Shown here: piece by piece, positions 1 through 8,613 of the stretch
Layout of the letters: the number at the start of each line of letters is the position of its first letter
Position numbering within the stretch: the stretch's first letter is position 1
From: Mycolicibacterium fluoranthenivorans
GTDB taxonomy: Bacteria > Actinomycetota > Actinomycetes > Mycobacteriales > Mycobacteriaceae
DNA: 64,000 nt
Assembly: GCF_011758805.1 (NCBI RefSeq)
Contig: NZ_JAANOW010000001.1
Span: 2,542,001 to 2,606,000 of the forward strand
Reading direction: 5' to 3'
Translations under genes and position numbers: made by a program
Notes under the pieces: model-generated
The model's input: only the letters and a program-made list of their open reading frames with translations
Database searches by the model: none
What the model was told of the DNA's origin: nothing

Positions 1-259
1 GCCGGGGGGACTGCACTGGGACCGGATCCTGTTCTGCGCCAAGGAAGCCACCTACAAGGCGTGGTTTCCCCTGACCCATCGCTGGCTGGGATTCGAGGAT
101 GCGCACATCGAGTTCACCACCGACTCTTCGGGTTCGGCCGGCACCTTCGAGTCGAGAATCCTCATCGATCCCGCCGCCGAGTCCGGGCCGCCGCTGAAGG
201 TGCTGGCCGGGCGGTGGACCGTGCGAGACGGTCTGGCGCTGACGGCGATCACGCTGTGA
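1..259 (+). CDS. pptT: 4'-phosphopantetheinyl transferase PptT, C-terminal part (cut by window start)
   Basis: Partial gene in which only the last 85 or so residues are present. PptT moves the phosphopantetheine arm of CoA onto acyl- and peptidyl-carrier proteins of polyketide, mycobactin and mycolate synthesis. The segment [18 protein letters not shown] is the conserved third motif of Sfp-type transferases (W-x-K-E-A-x-Y-K), whose Glu and Lys bind magnesium and CoA. The frame ends in TGA at 257-259, which overlaps the GTG start of truB. The pptT-truB order is the normal mycobacterial arrangement and supports the call. The start lies outside the window. Confidence 0.9.
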   Translation, partial: PGGLHWDRILFCAKEATYKAWFPLTHRWLGFEDAHIEFTTDSSGSAGTFESRILIDPAAESGPPLKVLAGRWTVRDGLALTAITL

Positions 260-1188
260 CCGGCACCGCGGGCAGCAGCGTGATCCCGCCGGGCCTGGTG
301 ATCGTCGACAAGCCGGCCGGCCTGACGAGCCATGACGTGGTGGGCCGCTGCCGGCGGCTGTTCGGTACCCGCAAAGTGGGACATGCGGGGACGCTGGATC
401 CGATGGCCACCGGCGTGCTGGTGGTCGGCATCGAACGGGCCACCAAGATCCTCGGGCTGCTCACCGCCACCGACAAGTCCTATGCCGCGACCATCCGGCT
501 CGGCCGGACCACATCCACCGAGGATGCTGAAGGCGAAGTGCTCCAAGACATCTCCGCGACGCATCTCACCGATGAGCAGATCGAGTCGGCGGTGGCGGCC
601 CTGCGCGGAGACATTTCCCAGGTGCCCTCGTCGGTCAGCGCCATCAAGGTCGACGGCCAGCGGGCCTACAAGCTGGCCCGGGAAGGGCAGACAGTCGAAC
701 TGCCCGCGCGGCCGGTGCGCATCGACCGGTTCGAGGTGCTCGCCGTGCGCAGATCGGACGCTCAGGCCGCGGGGCCGGCGGCCGGCGAATTCGTCGATGT
801 CGACGTCGAGGTGGACTGCTCGTCGGGTACCTATATCCGGGCGCTGGCCCGCGATGTCGGTGCCGCTCTGGGGGTCGGCGGGCACCTGACCGCGCTGCGG
901 CGCACCAGGGTCGGGCGCTACGGACTCGACGAGGCCCGCACGCTCGACGAGTTGGGTGACGCCGCGCGGTTGTCCTACGGGTTGGACGCGGCCTGCCTGC
1001 TCGGGTTCCCGAGGCGTGATCTCACCGATGCCGAGACCGAGGACGCCCGGCATGGGCGGGCGCTCACGCCCGCGGGTATCGACGGGGTGTACGCAGCCAC
1101 CGCGCCGGACGGCCGGGTGATCGCGCTGTTGCAGGACGGTTCCGCCCGTACCAAATCGGTCGTCGTGCTGCGGCCGGCCACCCTGTAG
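256..1188 (+). CDS. truB: tRNA pseudouridine(55) synthase TruB
   Basis: 310 residues. TruB converts uridine 55 of the tRNA T-loop to pseudouridine. The N-terminal [11 protein letters not shown] motif and the [12 protein letters not shown] motif are both present; the Asp in GTLDP (residue 48) is the catalytic nucleophile. The C-terminal 70 or so residues resemble the actinobacterial TruB tail domain. The GTG start at 256 overlaps the pptT stop (GTGA), so the two genes are translationally coupled. An upstream extension of the frame is open but would run inside pptT and lacks TruB homology, so I reject it. Confidence 0.95.
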   Translation: MTGTAGSSVIPPGLVIVDKPAGLTSHDVVGRCRRLFGTRKVGHAGTLDPMATGVLVVGIERATKILGLLTATDKSYAATIRLGRTTSTEDAEGEVLQDISATHLTDEQIESAVAALRGDISQVPSSVSAIKVDGQRAYKLAREGQTVELPARPVRIDRFEVLAVRRSDAQAAGPAAGEFVDVDVEVDCSSGTYIRALARDVGAALGVGGHLTALRRTRVGRYGLDEARTLDELGDAARLSYGLDAACLLGFPRRDLTDAETEDARHGRALTPAGIDGVYAATAPDGRVIALLQDGSARTKSVVVLRPATL

Positions 1189-1328
1189 TCGGGGGATGGC
1201 TACCTGTGCGCGTGTTGATGTCGCCGGCGGTATTGGCTGAATCTCTGCCGGTCGAGTCGGTATTTGAGCTTCTGTAGTTCACCGCGGGCGCGTGCTCACC
1301 GTGTGCGCGATCCCCGCGCCTTGGATGT

Positions 1329-1350
1329 ACATACCGTCCGAAACGTTTCT
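1329..1350. promoter_or_regulatory. degenerate copy of the 22-bp inverted repeat, upstream of the TetR gene
   Basis: ACATAC, 10 bases, then GTTTCT, which matches the GTATGT right arm at 4 of 6 positions. The geometry equals the better sites at 2102, 3048, 12670 and 18435. It ends 33 bases before the TetR start, where autoregulation would be expected. On its own it would not be convincing. Confidence 0.4.
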
Positions 1351-1383
1351 TTCAACGGATCATGCGTCGATGCCGGTTAGCAT

Positions 1384-2034
1384 GTGTTGGTGAGTGCACC
1401 TGTCGATGGGCCGAACAGGCGGCGTACGCAGGCCGAGCGCAGCGCGGCGATGCGCACGCGACTGCTGGACGCGACGGTGGAGTGCCTGGTCACGTACGGA
1501 TACGCCGGCACCACTACGCAGCGTGTCGCGGAGGTCGCCGGGGTTACCCGTGGGGCCCAGGTTCATCACTTCCGGTCCAAGGAGGACCTCGTGGTGGCTG
1601 CTATCGAGCATCTTGCGGAACAGCGCGTGCAGGCGGCGGTGCGTGAATTCGGTCGGGTGTCGGAGGCGCCGGATGCTGCGTCGTTGGTTCTTGACTATCT
1701 CTGGGAGTCGCATCAAGGTCCGGTATTCGTTGCCACCCTGGAACTTTGGGTTGCATCACGTACCGATGCGGTGCTCGCGGCGCAGATCGAGCGAGTTGAG
1801 CCCATCGTTACCGGCGCGCTGATTGGCGCATTGGCTCAGATGGTCCCGGATCAAGCGGCTCAGAAAAATCTCCGCGATCTGGCGTTCACCGCGATGGACG
1901 CATTGCGAGGGATCCTGCTGTCCAGCTTTGCCGACCGTGATCCCGAGCGGGCGCGTAAGCGATGGGACCGGGTATGCGGACAGCTGCGCGATCTACTCGC
2001 TGATTCTCTGAGCCCGGAGCTGCGCTCCTCGTAG
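1384..2034 (+). CDS. TetR/AcrR family transcriptional regulator
   Basis: 216 residues with a GTG start; GTG at 1390 is an alternative. Residues of about 20-75 form the TetR helix-turn-helix: helix 1 in TRLLDATVECLVTYGYAG, recognition helix region TTTQRVAEVAGVTRGAQ, and the usual HFRSKEDL ending. The C-terminal ligand domain is unremarkable and its ligand cannot be read from sequence. It is the only one-component regulator in the ltp1 block and lies next to copies of the ACATRC-N10-GTATGT repeat. I infer it represses itself and the thiolase operon, with an acyl-CoA or related pathway intermediate as inducer. Confidence 0.9.
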   Translation: MLVSAPVDGPNRRRTQAERSAAMRTRLLDATVECLVTYGYAGTTTQRVAEVAGVTRGAQVHHFRSKEDLVVAAIEHLAEQRVQAAVREFGRVSEAPDAASLVLDYLWESHQGPVFVATLELWVASRTDAVLAAQIERVEPIVTGALIGALAQMVPDQAAQKNLRDLAFTAMDALRGILLSSFADRDPERARKRWDRVCGQLRDLLADSLSPELRSS

Positions 2035-2101
2035 GACTTTGTCAGGTGGGGAAGCGATGTGGCGGGGCTGACCCAATCCTGCCCAGTCATTTGCGATATA
2101 T

Positions 2102-2123
2102 ACATACCGCGATGACTGTATGT
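2102..2123. promoter_or_regulatory. 22-bp inverted repeat (candidate TetR operator)
   Basis: ACATAC, a 10-base spacer, then GTATGT: perfect 6-bp arms. It lies about 65 bases after the TetR gene and just before the PE-PPE remnant, so it may once have controlled that gene. The spacing is identical to that of the site at 3048-3069. Confidence 0.6.
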
Positions 2124-2799
2124 CACTGTCTCAGCTGGACTCCGGTTTCCGAGTCCGCCACCGCCACAAGACATCTCGCTAGTCACGATCGGGGACCCCA
2201 CAAACATCGACGGTGGCCTCCGGGCGAGACCTCCTCATCTCCACATACCGATCTTGGATGCGACCATTCCGAAGCCTCCCGTCGAAACGCCGTACAACAC
2301 GGTCGAGATCGTCCATGAGTACGACGGCTATGCGGATTTCCCCGATAGACCGCTCAATCTGCTGGCCGACTTGAACGCTCTTGCCGGCGTCGTACATGAG
2401 CACCCCAACAAGCGCGGCGTCGATCTTTCAGATCCGAGCAACGTCGTAACGACAAGTACGAACTCATTGGGCGGCACCACTACTCACGTGTTGGTAACCA
2501 ACCGACGAGCTTCCGCTTACGCGACCGCGAGGTCTGTCGGCGTACCGGACAAGATAGTGAACCGGATGGACAGACCGCTGCGACGGATCATCAACACCGG
2601 CTACAGCGGCGAACGACCTGGGGCGGCTGAACCGCAGTCGGAATTCGAGGGTTCCGGTACGGATCGCACTGCCCGGGCTAGCAACCGAGCGGCTGGGCGC
2701 GTCCTACGTGGGATGAGCCATCGAGCTCTGAAAACGGCACACTCCGATGCCCCGAAAGGCACAAAGGCGCGGGCCGCTGGTGGGGGATTGTCTGAATAA
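2116..2799 (+). pseudogene. PE-PPE domain (alpha/beta hydrolase-like) protein remnant
   Basis: The open frame from 2116 reads IGDPTNIDGGL, then VEIVHEYDGYADFPDRPLN, DLSDPSN, and GVPDKIVNRMDRPLRRIINTGY. These are hallmarks of the C-terminal half of mycobacterial PE-PPE-domain proteins, which are exported serine hydrolases and esterases. The N-terminal part with the nucleophile and signal peptide is missing, and an in-frame TGA at 2113 closes the frame with no start codon and ribosome site ahead of the homology. A methionine at 2254 could start a 181-residue product, but that would begin mid-domain. I infer a decayed 3' fragment whose residual reading frame is still well preserved, implying recent loss. 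Confidence 0.75.
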
Positions 2800-3046
2800 C
2801 GGTGGACCTGACTTGGTCTGACACGCCGGGCGCGAATCTGGCGGGAAGGACTGATGATGTCCGACGCGCTCGAAATCGTGGCGATGGACCCGGGTCCTAG
2901 GCAGGTGCCACCACCGACCCGAATCAATCCGCGGCTTTGGACGGAGGCGATCTGGTGGCGTAGTCGACCGCACAGTAGGCCCTTCCGGGGACTTCGCACA
3001 CCTGATTCACACGGCACCACGGAACAGACCTGGCCACTTCTTGTAA
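2800..3046. other. non-coding stretch before the ltp1 operon
   Basis: No convincing gene on either strand. Short open frames here lack a start with ribosome site and show no family motifs. The stretch is presumably the promoter region of the thiolase operon together with the 3' flank of the PE-PPE remnant. Confidence 0.5.
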
Positions 3047-3070
3047 AACATACCAACAGGATGGTATGTT
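3047..3070. promoter_or_regulatory. 24-bp perfect inverted repeat, operator of the ltp1 operon
   Basis: AACATACCA, six bases (ACAGGA), then TGGTATGTT: nine-base arms without mismatch. It ends 27 bases before the ltp1 start and therefore probably overlaps the promoter. Length and symmetry fit a TetR-type operator. It is the best copy of the repeat found at four other places in this block. Confidence 0.75.
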
Positions 3071-3097
3071 AAATCCATCCCACGGAAAGAGAGGGCC

Positions 3098-4288
3098 ATG
3101 CCCAGGAAGACATACGTCATCGGCGTCGGTATGACGAAGTTCGAGAAGCCCGGAGCGATCGAGGGGTGGGACTACCCCGATATGGCTCGCGAATCGGGGA
3201 CGAAAGCGCTGGCCGACGCCGGCATCGACTATCGAGACGTCCAGGAGGCCTACGTCGGCTACGTGTATGGCGAGTCGACCTCGGGCCAGCGGGCTGTCTA
3301 CGAACTCGGCATGACCGGCATCCCGGTCGTCAATGTCAACAACAACTGCTCGACCGGATCCACCGCGCTGTACCTCGCTGCGCGGGCGGTCCGTAGCGGA
3401 CTCGCCGAATGTACGCTCGCACTGGGGTTCGAGAAGATGCAACCAGGGTCGCTCGGTTCCACTTACGACGACCGCGAGCAGCCGATGGCCAAACACTTCC
3501 TGGCATTGGCCGAGATCTCAGAGGTGCTGTTCCCGCCTGCGGCGTGGATGTTCGGGGCGGCCGGCCGAGAGCATATGCGGCAATACGGTTCTACTTCTGA
3601 GCATTTCGCGAAGATTGGGTACAAGAACCATAAGCACTCGGTCAACAACCCATTTGCCCAGTTTCAGGACGAGTACAGTCTCGATGACATCCTCGGCGCG
3701 CGGATGATCTACGACCCCCTTACCAAACTGCAGTGCTCACCGACCTCGGACGGTTCGGGCGCCGCCATCCTCGCCAGCGAGGACTTCGTCGACAAGCACG
3801 GGTTGGCCGAGAAGGCGGTGGAGATCGTCGGCCAGGCGATGACCACCGATTTTGCGAACAGTTTCGACGGCAGCTGCAAAGCGCTCATCGGGTACCACAT
3901 GAATGTCGCTGCGGCGCAGTGCGTCTACCAGCAGTCCGGTCTGGGGCCCGAAGACTTCCAGGTCATCGAGCTACACGACTGCTTCTCTGCCAACGAACTG
4001 CTGCTCTATGAGGCATTGGGCCTGTGCGAGGAAGGCGAAGCGGCCAAGCTGATCGACAACAACGACACCACTTACGGTGGGCGATGGGTCGTCAACCCGT
4101 CGGGTGGGCTGATCTCCAAGGGGCACCCGCTAGGAGCCACCGGGTTGGCCCAATGCGCCGAACTCACCTGGCAGCTGCGTGGTATCGCCGATAAACGGCA
4201 GGTGGACAACGTAACCGCAGCTCTGCAACACAACATCGGCCTCGGTGGCGCCGCCGTCGTCACCGCCTATCAGCGCGCCGAGCGCTGA
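3098..4288 (+). CDS. ltp1: lipid-transfer protein / SCP-X-type thiolase Ltp1
   Basis: 396 residues, ATG start behind an AGAGAGGG site. Thiolase-fold protein that cleaves or condenses acyl-CoA thioesters. The nucleophile is Cys84 in NNNCSTGS. The other catalytic segments are [10 protein letters not shown] and the GHPLGATG loop near the C-terminus. There is no SCP-2 domain, so it is the thiolase-only type related to the carbon-carbon cleaving Ltp and FadA enzymes of sterol side-chain degradation. M. tuberculosis has ltp1 at the same locus between truB and sirR, which supports the symbol. It is the first gene of the operon. The natural substrate is not known from sequence. Confidence 0.85.
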   Translation: MPRKTYVIGVGMTKFEKPGAIEGWDYPDMARESGTKALADAGIDYRDVQEAYVGYVYGESTSGQRAVYELGMTGIPVVNVNNNCSTGSTALYLAARAVRSGLAECTLALGFEKMQPGSLGSTYDDREQPMAKHFLALAEISEVLFPPAAWMFGAAGREHMRQYGSTSEHFAKIGYKNHKHSVNNPFAQFQDEYSLDDILGARMIYDPLTKLQCSPTSDGSGAAILASEDFVDKHGLAEKAVEIVGQAMTTDFANSFDGSCKALIGYHMNVAAAQCVYQQSGLGPEDFQVIELHDCFSANELLLYEALGLCEEGEAAKLIDNNDTTYGGRWVVNPSGGLISKGHPLGATGLAQCAELTWQLRGIADKRQVDNVTAALQHNIGLGGAAVVTAYQRAER

Positions 4289-4311
4289 CCGAACACAAGA
4301 GGAGAACACCA

Positions 4312-4752
4312 ATGGGACATATCGAGGCAACCCGCGAGCTGGCCGCCGGCCCCGACGAACTGTGGGCGACGGTATCGAACCCCAACACCTGGGGTGACTG
4401 GTTCACCGTGCACGACAAGTGGCTGGAGGAACCGCCCGCAACGCTCACTCCCGGGACGAAACTCACCGCCAAGATCGTCATGCTGGGTATGGCGAACAAG
4501 ATCGAATGGAATATCGAATCCGTCGACGCTCCCCACAGCCTCGTGCTGGGTGGCACGGGAATGGCCGGTGTCAAAGCTCGATTTGTCTTTGACATCCAAC
4601 CGATCGCCGGCGGGTCCCGGTTCACCGTCAGCGGCGACTTCGAAGGAGCTCTCGTCAAGGGCGCCCTCGCGAAGGCCGTCGAGAAGGACGGCGTAAAGCA
4701 GCTCGACAAGAGCCTCGATGCGCTCGACGCACGAGCCGCGGCGTCCGCATGA
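4312..4752 (+). CDS. SRPBCC (START/polyketide cyclase-like) family protein
   Basis: 146 residues, ATG behind AAGAGGAGAA. The whole length is a helix-grip SRPBCC fold, a hydrophobic-cavity domain that binds or carries lipids and aromatic ligands. Typical segments are the N-terminal ATRELAAGPDELWATVSNP strand-helix and DWFTVHDKW. It lies 23 bases after ltp1 and overlaps the next gene by ATGA, so it is part of the operon. A clear paralogue lies at 21226-21837, sharing the patterns WG-WFxVHDxW and PPAT-x(3)-GTxLxAK. I infer a ligand-holding or chaperone role for the pathway's substrate; no catalytic residues are evident. Confidence 0.85.
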   Translation: MGHIEATRELAAGPDELWATVSNPNTWGDWFTVHDKWLEEPPATLTPGTKLTAKIVMLGMANKIEWNIESVDAPHSLVLGGTGMAGVKARFVFDIQPIAGGSRFTVSGDFEGALVKGALAKAVEKDGVKQLDKSLDALDARAAASA

Positions 4753-5639
4753 CGTCGACGAAAAGCGCTGCGGACACCGACGAACTCGTCTTCGATGACA
4801 GCGGCCTGAACACCTGGACCGATGAAGAGCGATTCGATGTGACCCGAGATCGGCTTGCCGAGTACGCGGCGGCCACCAACGATCCGATCCCGGCGCATCG
4901 CTCGGGCGAGGTCGCGCCTCCGGTGTTCGCCATCGTCCCGGTATTCGAGGCACTATTGGTTCCTGCCGTCGATGTGCTGCCTGTCGAACTCATCCCGCGA
5001 GTGGTGCACGGGGAGCAGGACTTTCACTTCCATCGTCCGATCAGGCCGGGGGACAAGCTCGTATCGCGCGGCAAGATGATCGGCTACGAAGGACTGGAAA
5101 ACGGCACCCGTGCGGCGATCTATCTCGAATGCCGCACGGAAGACGGCGAACTGGTCAATGAACAGTATGTCACCACGTTCGTCCGGGGATTCGATGCTGG
5201 TAAGGCGGTGGGGGAGCTCAGCCCCACCCACCGCTTCGACGAGGCGCTGCGTGCTAGGGCTCCTGTCGCCACCGTGGTTCAGCATATCGATGATGATCAG
5301 ACGTTCCGGTACAGTCCAGCGGCCGGCGATCCGATGCCGATCCACCTGGACGAGGAGGTGGCTCGCGATGCCGGACTGCCCGGCATCATCGCCCACGGTC
5401 TGTGCACCATGGCGTTCACCTCGTGGGCGGTGCTGACCGAGCTGGCGGGTTCGGACGTGCACCGGCTCAAGCGGTTCGCGGTGCGCTTTTCGAAGATGGT
5501 GTTGCCCGGCGACGATCTGCAGACGCGTATCTGGCAGAGCACCAGCGCAGCCGGAGTCACCACTTACGCATTCGAAACCGCACGTGGAGCTGATCTGGTC
5601 ATCACCGACGGGTTGGCCGAAATTGCCGAGGAGGCATAA
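4749..5639 (+). CDS. MaoC-family double-hotdog enoyl-CoA hydratase
   Basis: 296 residues, start overlapping the previous stop. Two hotdog domains: an N-terminal MaoC_dehydrat_N-like half (residues of about 20-150, RPGDKLVSRGKM) and a C-terminal MaoC half. The hydratase 2 signature is in the second half: YSPAAGDPMPIHLDEEVARDAG followed by IIAHG, with the catalytic Asp in GD and His in PIH. It would add water to a 2-enoyl-CoA giving the (3R)-hydroxyacyl-CoA. That product suits the MFE-like dehydrogenase encoded next, so hydratase and dehydrogenase form consecutive steps. Confidence 0.88.
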   Translation: MTSTKSAADTDELVFDDSGLNTWTDEERFDVTRDRLAEYAAATNDPIPAHRSGEVAPPVFAIVPVFEALLVPAVDVLPVELIPRVVHGEQDFHFHRPIRPGDKLVSRGKMIGYEGLENGTRAAIYLECRTEDGELVNEQYVTTFVRGFDAGKAVGELSPTHRFDEALRARAPVATVVQHIDDDQTFRYSPAAGDPMPIHLDEEVARDAGLPGIIAHGLCTMAFTSWAVLTELAGSDVHRLKRFAVRFSKMVLPGDDLQTRIWQSTSAAGVTTYAFETARGADLVITDGLAEIAEEA

Positions 5640-5642
5640 CAT

Positions 5643-6512
5643 ATGGGAGCACTGGACGGGCGCGTTGCCGTCATCACCGGCGCAGGTCGGGGGATCGGGC
5701 GCGAGCATGCACTGCTGTTCGCCGCAGAGGGAGCCAGCGTCGTGGTGAACGATCTGGGCGGCACCAACTCCGGGGACGGCACCGACGCTGGCCCGGCGCA
5801 CGAAGTCGTCGCCGAGATCCGGGCGGCCGGAGGCGCCGCCGTTGCCCATACCGAGAACATAGCTACCTGGGACGGCGCCCAGTCGCTGGTGCAGCAGGCA
5901 GTCGACGAGTTCGGGCGGCTCGATGTGGTGGTGAACAATGCCGGCATCCTGCGGGACGCGTTCATCCCCACGATGGCTGAATCCGATTGGGACGCCGTGA
6001 TCGCGGTACATCTCAAGGGTCACTTCTCGGTGCTGCGCCACGCTGCGGCGTACTGGAAGGCGCAGTCCAAGGCGGGTGATCAGCCCAACGCGGCGGTGAT
6101 CAATACCGCATCGGGATCGGGTACCACGATTCCCAATGCCGGGCAGGCCAACTACGGGGCCGCCAAGGCCGCCATCGCGGCGCTGACCTTGGTCGGGGCC
6201 GATGAGTTGGAACGCTACGGTGTGCGTGTCAATGCCATCGCCCCGATCGCGCGGACCCGGCTCACCCTGGCGACTCCAGGAATGGGTGCGTTGATGGCAG
6301 AGCCGGACGACGGCGAGGTCGACCTGTTCAGCCCTGCCAACATTTCACCACTGGTGGCCTATCTTGCGACTGAGAAGTGCCCGGTGACGGGTCAGGTGTA
6401 CGCCGTTCAAGGCGGTGCGATCTCGCAACTGCGAGGTTGGCACGATACTGAGACCATCGAGACCGACGGGCTGTGGCGCATCGATGATATCGCTGGGCGG
6501 CTGCCGTCATGA
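5643..6512 (+). CDS. SDR-family (3R)-hydroxyacyl-CoA dehydrogenase-like oxidoreductase
   Basis: 289 residues, ATG three bases after the MaoC stop. Classical short-chain dehydrogenase: nucleotide loop GAGRGIGRE near residue 12, NNAG motif, catalytic Ser in the NTASGSG segment and YGAAK as the Tyr-x3-Lys pair. The stretch VVVNDLGGTNSGDG after the first Rossmann strands is typical of the dehydrogenase unit of peroxisomal-type multifunctional enzyme 2. This fits oxidation of a (3R)-hydroxyacyl-CoA produced by the adjacent MaoC protein. It overlaps the acyl-CoA dehydrogenase gene by four bases. Confidence 0.88.
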   Translation: MGALDGRVAVITGAGRGIGREHALLFAAEGASVVVNDLGGTNSGDGTDAGPAHEVVAEIRAAGGAAVAHTENIATWDGAQSLVQQAVDEFGRLDVVVNNAGILRDAFIPTMAESDWDAVIAVHLKGHFSVLRHAAAYWKAQSKAGDQPNAAVINTASGSGTTIPNAGQANYGAAKAAIAALTLVGADELERYGVRVNAIAPIARTRLTLATPGMGALMAEPDDGEVDLFSPANISPLVAYLATEKCPVTGQVYAVQGGAISQLRGWHDTETIETDGLWRIDDIAGRLPS

Positions 6513-7783
6513 TCGAATGGTCCGATACCGATGTGATCATGCGGGATACCGTCCGCGAGTTCATCGACAAGGAGATCAGACCGCACCTGGATGTCCTGGA
6601 GCGTGGAGAGATGTCTCCGTATCCGTTGGCTCGCAAGCTGTTCAGCGAATTCGGTCTTGACGCCATGGCCGCCGAAGCAGTCAAGACGATGCTGGACAAG
6701 CAACGGGCCAAAGAGACGGCCGTCGCTGCCGGCGCAACCGCCACGGACAAGGTCTCCCACGAGGGAGGTGGTCTCGGCGATATCGGTGCGCAGGCGTCGA
6801 TGGCCGCGGTGATGGTCTCCGAACTCGCCGGCGTGAGCATCGGCCTGCTCAGCACCATCGGTGTCAGTCTGGGACTGGGCGCGGCAACCATCATGAGTCG
6901 CGGCACGCTGGCACAGAAGGAGCGCTGGCTGCCCGAACTGATGACCTTGGACAAGATCGCGGCGTGGGCGATCACCGAGCCGGATGCCGGCTCGGATGCC
7001 TTCGGCGGTATGAAGACCACCGTCAAGCGCTCCGGTGATGGTGACGGGGCCTATATCCTCAACGGACAGAAGACGTTCATCACCAACGGCCCGGAGGCCG
7101 GCATTCTGATCGTCTACGCCAAGCTCGACGATGGCAGCGGTATCGATCGACGGGACCGCCCGGTGCTGACGTTCGTGCTCGACGCGGGGATGCCCGGACT
7201 GACTCAGGGCAAAGCGTTCAAGAAGATGGGCATGATGTCCTCGCCGACCGGTGAGCTCTTCTTCGACAACGTCCGGCTCACCCCGGACCGGTTGCTCGGA
7301 GAAACGGAGTCCCACACCGGCGGCGACGGACGCGACAGCGCTCGAGCCAGTTTCGCAGCCGAACGGGTAGGGGTCGCGCTGATGTCGCTCGGCATCATCA
7401 ACGAGTGCCACCGGCTGTGCCTGGACTACGCAAAAACCCGCACGCTGTGGGGTAAGCAGATCTCGACCTTCCAGCTGATCCAGCTCAAGCTGGCCAAGAT
7501 GGAGATTGCCCGGATCAACGTGCAGAACATGGTGTTCCAGACTTTGGAGCGCCTGAAACATGGCTCACTACCCAGCCTTTCAGAGGCGTCAGCGATCAAG
7601 CTGTACTCCTCGGAGGCGGCCACCGAGGTGGCGATGGAGGCCGTGCAGCTATTCGGCGGTAACGGCTACATGGCCGAGTACCGGGTGGAACAACTCGCCC
7701 GTGACGCCAAGTCGCTGATGATCTACGCGGGCAGCAACGAGGTACAGGTCACCCACATTGCCAAGGGCCTGCTCGCCGGATGA
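6509..7783 (+). CDS. fadE21: acyl-CoA dehydrogenase (FadE21-like)
   Basis: 424 residues. FAD enzyme for alpha,beta-dehydrogenation of acyl-CoA: WAITEPDAGSDA and GQKTFITNG in the middle domain and GGNGYMAEYRVEQLARDAK near the end. The usual C-terminal Tyr-Glu-Gly base is Tyr-Ala-Gly here. A Glu is present in AAERVGVALMSLG (residue 285), the base position of isovaleryl- and long-chain enzymes, so the enzyme is probably active. Residues of about 55-95 form a longer insertion, polar and Ala/Gly rich. M. tuberculosis has fadE21 beside ltp1 here, hence the symbol, with moderate certainty. The start overlaps the SDR stop. Confidence 0.82.
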   Translation: MIEWSDTDVIMRDTVREFIDKEIRPHLDVLERGEMSPYPLARKLFSEFGLDAMAAEAVKTMLDKQRAKETAVAAGATATDKVSHEGGGLGDIGAQASMAAVMVSELAGVSIGLLSTIGVSLGLGAATIMSRGTLAQKERWLPELMTLDKIAAWAITEPDAGSDAFGGMKTTVKRSGDGDGAYILNGQKTFITNGPEAGILIVYAKLDDGSGIDRRDRPVLTFVLDAGMPGLTQGKAFKKMGMMSSPTGELFFDNVRLTPDRLLGETESHTGGDGRDSARASFAAERVGVALMSLGIINECHRLCLDYAKTRTLWGKQISTFQLIQLKLAKMEIARINVQNMVFQTLERLKHGSLPSLSEASAIKLYSSEAATEVAMEAVQLFGGNGYMAEYRVEQLARDAKSLMIYAGSNEVQVTHIAKGLLAG

Positions 7784-8613
7784 TCGCCGAATCTCGGGCC
7801 ACCTACAACGGTGTGGGCACCCGGGTGCTATCGGTGTCCGGGTGCGGAACCCCGGTGATCCTGCTGCACGGTTACGCCGACAGCGCGGACACCTGGCGGG
7901 CCGTGCTCGCCCGGCTAGCGGCAGCCGGGCGACGGGCGCTGGCCGTCGACCTGCCCGGCTTCGGCCGGGCAGGTCGACGCCGGTCGGGTCCGATGCTCCC
8001 ACAGTTCGACTCCTTCGCCGACGCCCTGCTCGACGATACGGGACCCGCAGTCCTGGTGGGGAATTCACTGGGCGCGGCTACGGCGGTGCGCGCCGCCGAT
8101 CGCCGTCCGGACGTTGTGCGGGCACTGGTGGCTTTGGATGATCCGATCAACGCCAGGCACTGGTTGGCCCGCGCCGCGCGCTACCGTGAGGTTCCGACCG
8201 GGTTTTGGCGCACTGCAGCTCGGCTACCCATACCCGCGGTCACGTTACGTTGGGCAACCGAGCGGGGCGTGCGTCGGGTGCTCTACGGTCCGGGCGCGCC
8301 CGCGGACCCCGATGTGCTCGCCCGGTGGAACCGGACGGTGGCCAGTCAGGCCGCGGTCGCTAACCTCGGCCGATACGCCCTTCAGTACGCACGTGAGACC
8401 GCGGCCGGTCACTGTGGCGTCCGCGTCAGCTGCCCGACGGTCGTGGTGCACGGAGCCAGAGACAGAATCATCCCAGTCGACGCGAGCCGCGTTCTACATC
8501 AACAGATTCCGGGGAGCGAACTGGTGGTCCTTCCGGGATCGGGACACTGCCCGCAACTCGACGATCCAGATGCCGTCGCGCGACTGATCGTCGCGCTGAA
8601 AGGTGATACATGA
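7780..8613 (+). CDS. alpha/beta hydrolase
   Basis: 277 residues, ATGA overlap with the dehydrogenase gene. Oxyanion segment LLHGYADSADTW, nucleophile elbow VGNSLGAA (Ser96), acid in HGARDRIIPVDAS and catalytic His in GSGHCPQLDDPDA. All parts of the Ser-Asp-His triad are therefore visible. The family covers esterases, ring-opening C-C hydrolases and lactonases. Given its place between acyl-CoA dehydrogenase and acyl-CoA ligase genes it may open a lactone or ester before CoA activation, but that is inference. No signal peptide is seen, so it is cytosolic. Confidence 0.85.
   Translation: MIAESRATYNGVGTRVLSVSGCGTPVILLHGYADSADTWRAVLARLAAAGRRALAVDLPGFGRAGRRRSGPMLPQFDSFADALLDDTGPAVLVGNSLGAATAVRAADRRPDVVRALVALDDPINARHWLARAARYREVPTGFWRTAARLPIPAVTLRWATERGVRRVLYGPGAPADPDVLARWNRTVASQAAVANLGRYALQYARETAAGHCGVRVSCPTVVVHGARDRIIPVDASRVLHQQIPGSELVVLPGSGHCPQLDDPDAVARLIVALKGDT

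Noticed and set aside
3110..3134. A sixth copy of the inverted repeat (ACATAC ... GTATGA) inside the start of ltp1
   Set aside because: The spacer is 13 bases and the right arm is imperfect, so it does not fit the 22-bp geometry.
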